Shown here: piece by piece, positions 61,642-64,000 of the stretch | Layout of the letters: each line of letters begins with the position of its first letter | How positions within the stretch are numbered: position 1 is the stretch's first letter | DNA from: Nostoc desertorum CM1-VF14 | Lineage (GTDB): Bacteria > Cyanobacteriota > Cyanobacteriia > Cyanobacteriales > Nostocaceae | Length of the DNA stretch: 64,000 bases | Assembly (NCBI GenBank): GCA_019359245.1 | Contig: JAHHHR010000044.1 | Coordinates: 1 to 64,000, forward strand | Direction: 5' to 3' | Position numbers and translations under genes: made by a program | Notes under the pieces: model-generated | Seen by the model: only the letters and a program-made list of their open reading frames with translations | The model's database searches: none | What the model was told of the DNA's origin: nothing

Positions 61642-63990
61642 ATGGATACTCTCACACTTAAACTTCGAGGCATGAGTTGCGCCGCTTGCGCCAACAACAT
61701 CGAAAAGGCAATTCGCTCTGTTTCTGGAGTAATTGACTGCAATGTTAACTTTGGAGCAGAGCAAGCCACTATTAAGCACGATCGCTCTCTAACCAATTTA
61801 GAGAAAATTCAAGCTGCGATTGCTGCTGCGGGATACTCTTCTTACTCACCCCAGGAAGAATTGCTCACCGAAGAAGATGATGCAGAGATTGCTAGTAGGC
61901 AAGCATTACAACGCCAACTCTCTCTCAAGGTAGCGGTGGGAGGTGTAATCAGCATTTTCCTATTTTTGGGGTCGTTGCCCATGATGACTGGGCTAAATTT
62001 ACCCTTGATTCCAAGTTTCCTGCAAAATCCTTGGATACAATTACTGCTGACAACACCCGTCGTGTTCTGGTGTGGTGGATCTTTTTTCCGCAATGGCTGG
62101 AAATCTCTCAAGCGCCATACAGCGACGATGGACACGCTGATTGCTTTGGGTACAAGTGCAGCCTATCTATATTCTTTGTTCGTCACTCTTTTCCCGAAAT
62201 TTTTTGTTGCTCAGGGCTTGATACCTCATATTTATTATGAAGTTGCCGCCATTGTCATTACCTTAATTTTGTTGGGGCGATTGTTGGAAAATCGCGCTAG
62301 GGGGCAAACTTCTGAAGCCATCCGCAAACTCATTGGACTACAAGCCAGAGATGCCAGAGTCATCCGTGATGGAATAGAAATTGATGTTCCCATCGCCGAA
62401 GTCAGAATCAACGATGTGATTTTGGTGCGTCCCGGTGAAAAGATTCCCGTAGATGGCGAGGTGATTACAGGCGCTTCGACGGTAGATGAAGCGATGGTGA
62501 CGGGTGAAAGTTTGCCAGTCAAAAAGCAGCCAGGAGATGAGGTGATTGGGGCGACGATTAATGGTGCGGGTGCATTTCAGTTTCGGGTGACACGAGTTGG
62601 AAATGATACCTTTTTGGCTCAAATCGTCAAATTAGTGCAACAAGCACAAGGTTCTAAAGCACCAATTCAACGCTTGGCAGATCAAGTAACAGGATGGTTT
62701 GTACCAGCTGTAATTGCGATCGCGATCGCCACTTTCGTCATTTGGTTTAATTTCACTGGCAACCTCACCCTAGCAACAATGACAACGGTGGGTGTACTAA
62801 TTATCGCTTGTCCCTGTGCTTTGGGTTTAGCTACCCCCACTTCTGTAATGGTGGGGACAGGCAAAGGTGCAGAAAATGGCATTTTGATTAAGGGTGCAGA
62901 CAGCTTAGAACTAGCACACAAAATTCAAACCATCGTTCTAGATAAAACTGGCACTTTGACTCAGGGGAAACCCACAGTTACAGACTTTGTGACTGTTAAC
63001 GGTACAGCTAATGGTAATGAAATTAAGCTTTTACAGTTAGCAGCAACGGTGGAACATAATTCTGAGCATCCTTTAGCGTCAGCAGTGGTGAAATATGCCC
63101 AGTCTCAAGAAGTGAGTTTAACACAGGTCAAAAACTTTCAGGCGATCGCCGGTAGTGGGGTGCAAGCATTTGTCTCAGATAGTCTTGTGCAAATTGGTAC
63201 ACAACGCTGGTTAACAGAACTTGGAATTAACACCATAAGTCTCCAGCAGTATAAAGATACATGGGAAGCTGCTGGTAAAACAGTCATTTTTATTGCTGTA
63301 GATGGCGAACTACAAGGAATAATGGGTATTGCCGATGCCCTCAAACCTTCATCAACAGCAGTTGTGAAAGCCTTACAGAAGTTAGGTTTAGAAGTAATAA
63401 TGCTCACCGGAGATAATCGTAAAACTGCCGAAGCGATCGCATTAGAAGTTGGCATTCAGCGAATATTTGCGGAAGTGCGTCCAGATCAAAAGGCAGCGAT
63501 TATTCAATCTCTGCAAAGAGAGCAGAGGAAGCAGGGGGGGATGAGGAAGCAGGGGGAGCAAGCAAATAATTATTATTCTCCCTCATTCCCCCACTCCCCA
63601 CTCTCCACTCCCCACTCCCTTGTAGCAATGGTAGGTGATGGTATAAATGATGCCCCAGCCTTAGCACAAGCTGATGTGGGAATTGCTATTGGGACAGGAA
63701 CAGATGTTGCGATCGCAGCTAGCGATATCACTCTAATTTCTGGAGATTTGCAAGGAATTGTCACAGCAATTCAACTTAGTCGCGCCACGATCAACAATAT
63801 CAAGCAAAATCTCTTCTTTGCATTTATTTACAACGTCATTGGTATTCCTATTGCGGCTGGAATTCTGTTCCCTATCTTTGGTTGGTTACTTAATCCAATT
63901 ATTGCTGGCGCTGCAATGGCTCTTTCTTCGCTCTCTGTTGTTAGCAATGCCCTCAGATTGCGTAACTTTCAACCAAAAGCTATTTCATAA
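61642..63990 (+). CDS. copA: Copper-exporting P1B-type ATPase CopA
   Basis: 782-residue Cu(I)-export ATPase in the plasma or thylakoid membrane. N-terminal HMA domain with GMSCAACANNIE; eight membrane helices with the ion-binding CPC (390-392); phosphorylation motif DKTGT (Asp434); HP motif (His476-Pro477); GDGIND hinge (Asp666). Between residues about 627 and 658, just before VAMVGDG, is a Gln/Arg/Gly- and Ser/Pro-rich insertion of roughly 30 residues encoded by a purine- then pyrimidine-rich repeat. The insertion sits in a surface loop of the P domain, and the frame stays open. Complete within the window. Confidence 0.95.
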   Translation: MDTLTLKLRGMSCAACANNIEKAIRSVSGVIDCNVNFGAEQATIKHDRSLTNLEKIQAAIAAAGYSSYSPQEELLTEEDDAEIASRQALQRQLSLKVAVGGVISIFLFLGSLPMMTGLNLPLIPSFLQNPWIQLLLTTPVVFWCGGSFFRNGWKSLKRHTATMDTLIALGTSAAYLYSLFVTLFPKFFVAQGLIPHIYYEVAAIVITLILLGRLLENRARGQTSEAIRKLIGLQARDARVIRDGIEIDVPIAEVRINDVILVRPGEKIPVDGEVITGASTVDEAMVTGESLPVKKQPGDEVIGATINGAGAFQFRVTRVGNDTFLAQIVKLVQQAQGSKAPIQRLADQVTGWFVPAVIAIAIATFVIWFNFTGNLTLATMTTVGVLIIACPCALGLATPTSVMVGTGKGAENGILIKGADSLELAHKIQTIVLDKTGTLTQGKPTVTDFVTVNGTANGNEIKLLQLAATVEHNSEHPLASAVVKYAQSQEVSLTQVKNFQAIAGSGVQAFVSDSLVQIGTQRWLTELGINTISLQQYKDTWEAAGKTVIFIAVDGELQGIMGIADALKPSSTAVVKALQKLGLEVIMLTGDNRKTAEAIALEVGIQRIFAEVRPDQKAAIIQSLQREQRKQGGMRKQGEQANNYYSPSFPHSPLSTPHSLVAMVGDGINDAPALAQADVGIAIGTGTDVAIAASDITLISGDLQGIVTAIQLSRATINNIKQNLFFAFIYNVIGIPIAAGILFPIFGWLLNPIIAGAAMALSSLSVVSNALRLRNFQPKAIS

Positions 63991-64000
63991 TTGCAGGGTA

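Overview
The window is chromosomal DNA from a filamentous, probably heterocyst-forming cyanobacterium of the Nostoc/Anabaena group. The evidence is the dense scatter of GCGATCGC (HIP1) octamers, many heptameric STRR-type repeats between genes, cyanobacterial marker genes (ycf3, ycf23/DUF561, a high-light-inducible protein, an OCP-type helical carotenoid protein, several DUF families common in cyanobacteria) and a terminal oxidase operon whose subunit II lacks the CuA ligands. The genus is an inference from gene content and repeat style.

Layout. 0-7.8 kb: a broken or partial membrane protein, a MacB/LolD-type ABC ATPase, a helical carotenoid protein with a small acidic neighbour, a HAD phosphatase overlapping queG, ycf23, a sugar aminotransferase and a FetB-like permease. 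7.8-14.5 kb: a large unknown membrane protein, a divergent sucC/sucD-like pair that has lost catalytic residues, DUF1499, then a graveyard of two IS families that abuts a DUF2237 gene. 14.5-24.6 kb: a hybrid histidine kinase and a CheB esterase, two DUF2231 membrane proteins leading into coxB-coxA-coxC, an unknown protein, and CheR. 24.7-37.1 kb: housekeeping and small conserved genes (HD hydrolase, Uma2, DUF2993, DUF2231, DUF2809, YggU, GST, SRAP, ycf3, gatC, glutathionyl-hydroquinone reductase, thioredoxin-like protein, Hlip, thyX) and a DUF2887 gene broken by a hairpin repeat. 37.2-46.8 kb: dcd, a CobO-like protein without a P-loop, an adenylate-kinase-like protein, rph, pgl, a zinc-ribbon/FHA protein, an M50-like protease, a D-lactate dehydrogenase, tRNA-Ser(CGA) and a CapA-like protein. 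46.8-54.4 kb: a Ser/Thr kinase, a second dead DUF2887 gene, an Omp85 protein, an LpxB-related glycosyltransferase and a NarL-type regulator. 54.6-59 kb: a two-component cluster that holds both fossils and intact genes. 59-61.1 kb: gene-poor DNA with several orphan terminators and an rtcB remnant. 61.2-64 kb: copZ-copA copper export behind a MerR-type operator.

Genes that work together: the DUF2231 pair with coxBAC (alternative respiratory terminal oxidase type); CheB, the hybrid kinase and CheR (same strand, split by the oxidase cluster); thyX and dcd (thymidylate supply); copZ and copA (copper export). The most unusual protein-level signal is the sucCD-like pair: the residues aligned with the E. 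coli phosphohistidine and its partner glutamate are both glutamine. The most unusual DNA-level signals are purine/pyrimidine-rich repeats translated in frame inside three proteins including CopA, two MITE-like families, and a run of orphan terminators that may mark small RNAs.
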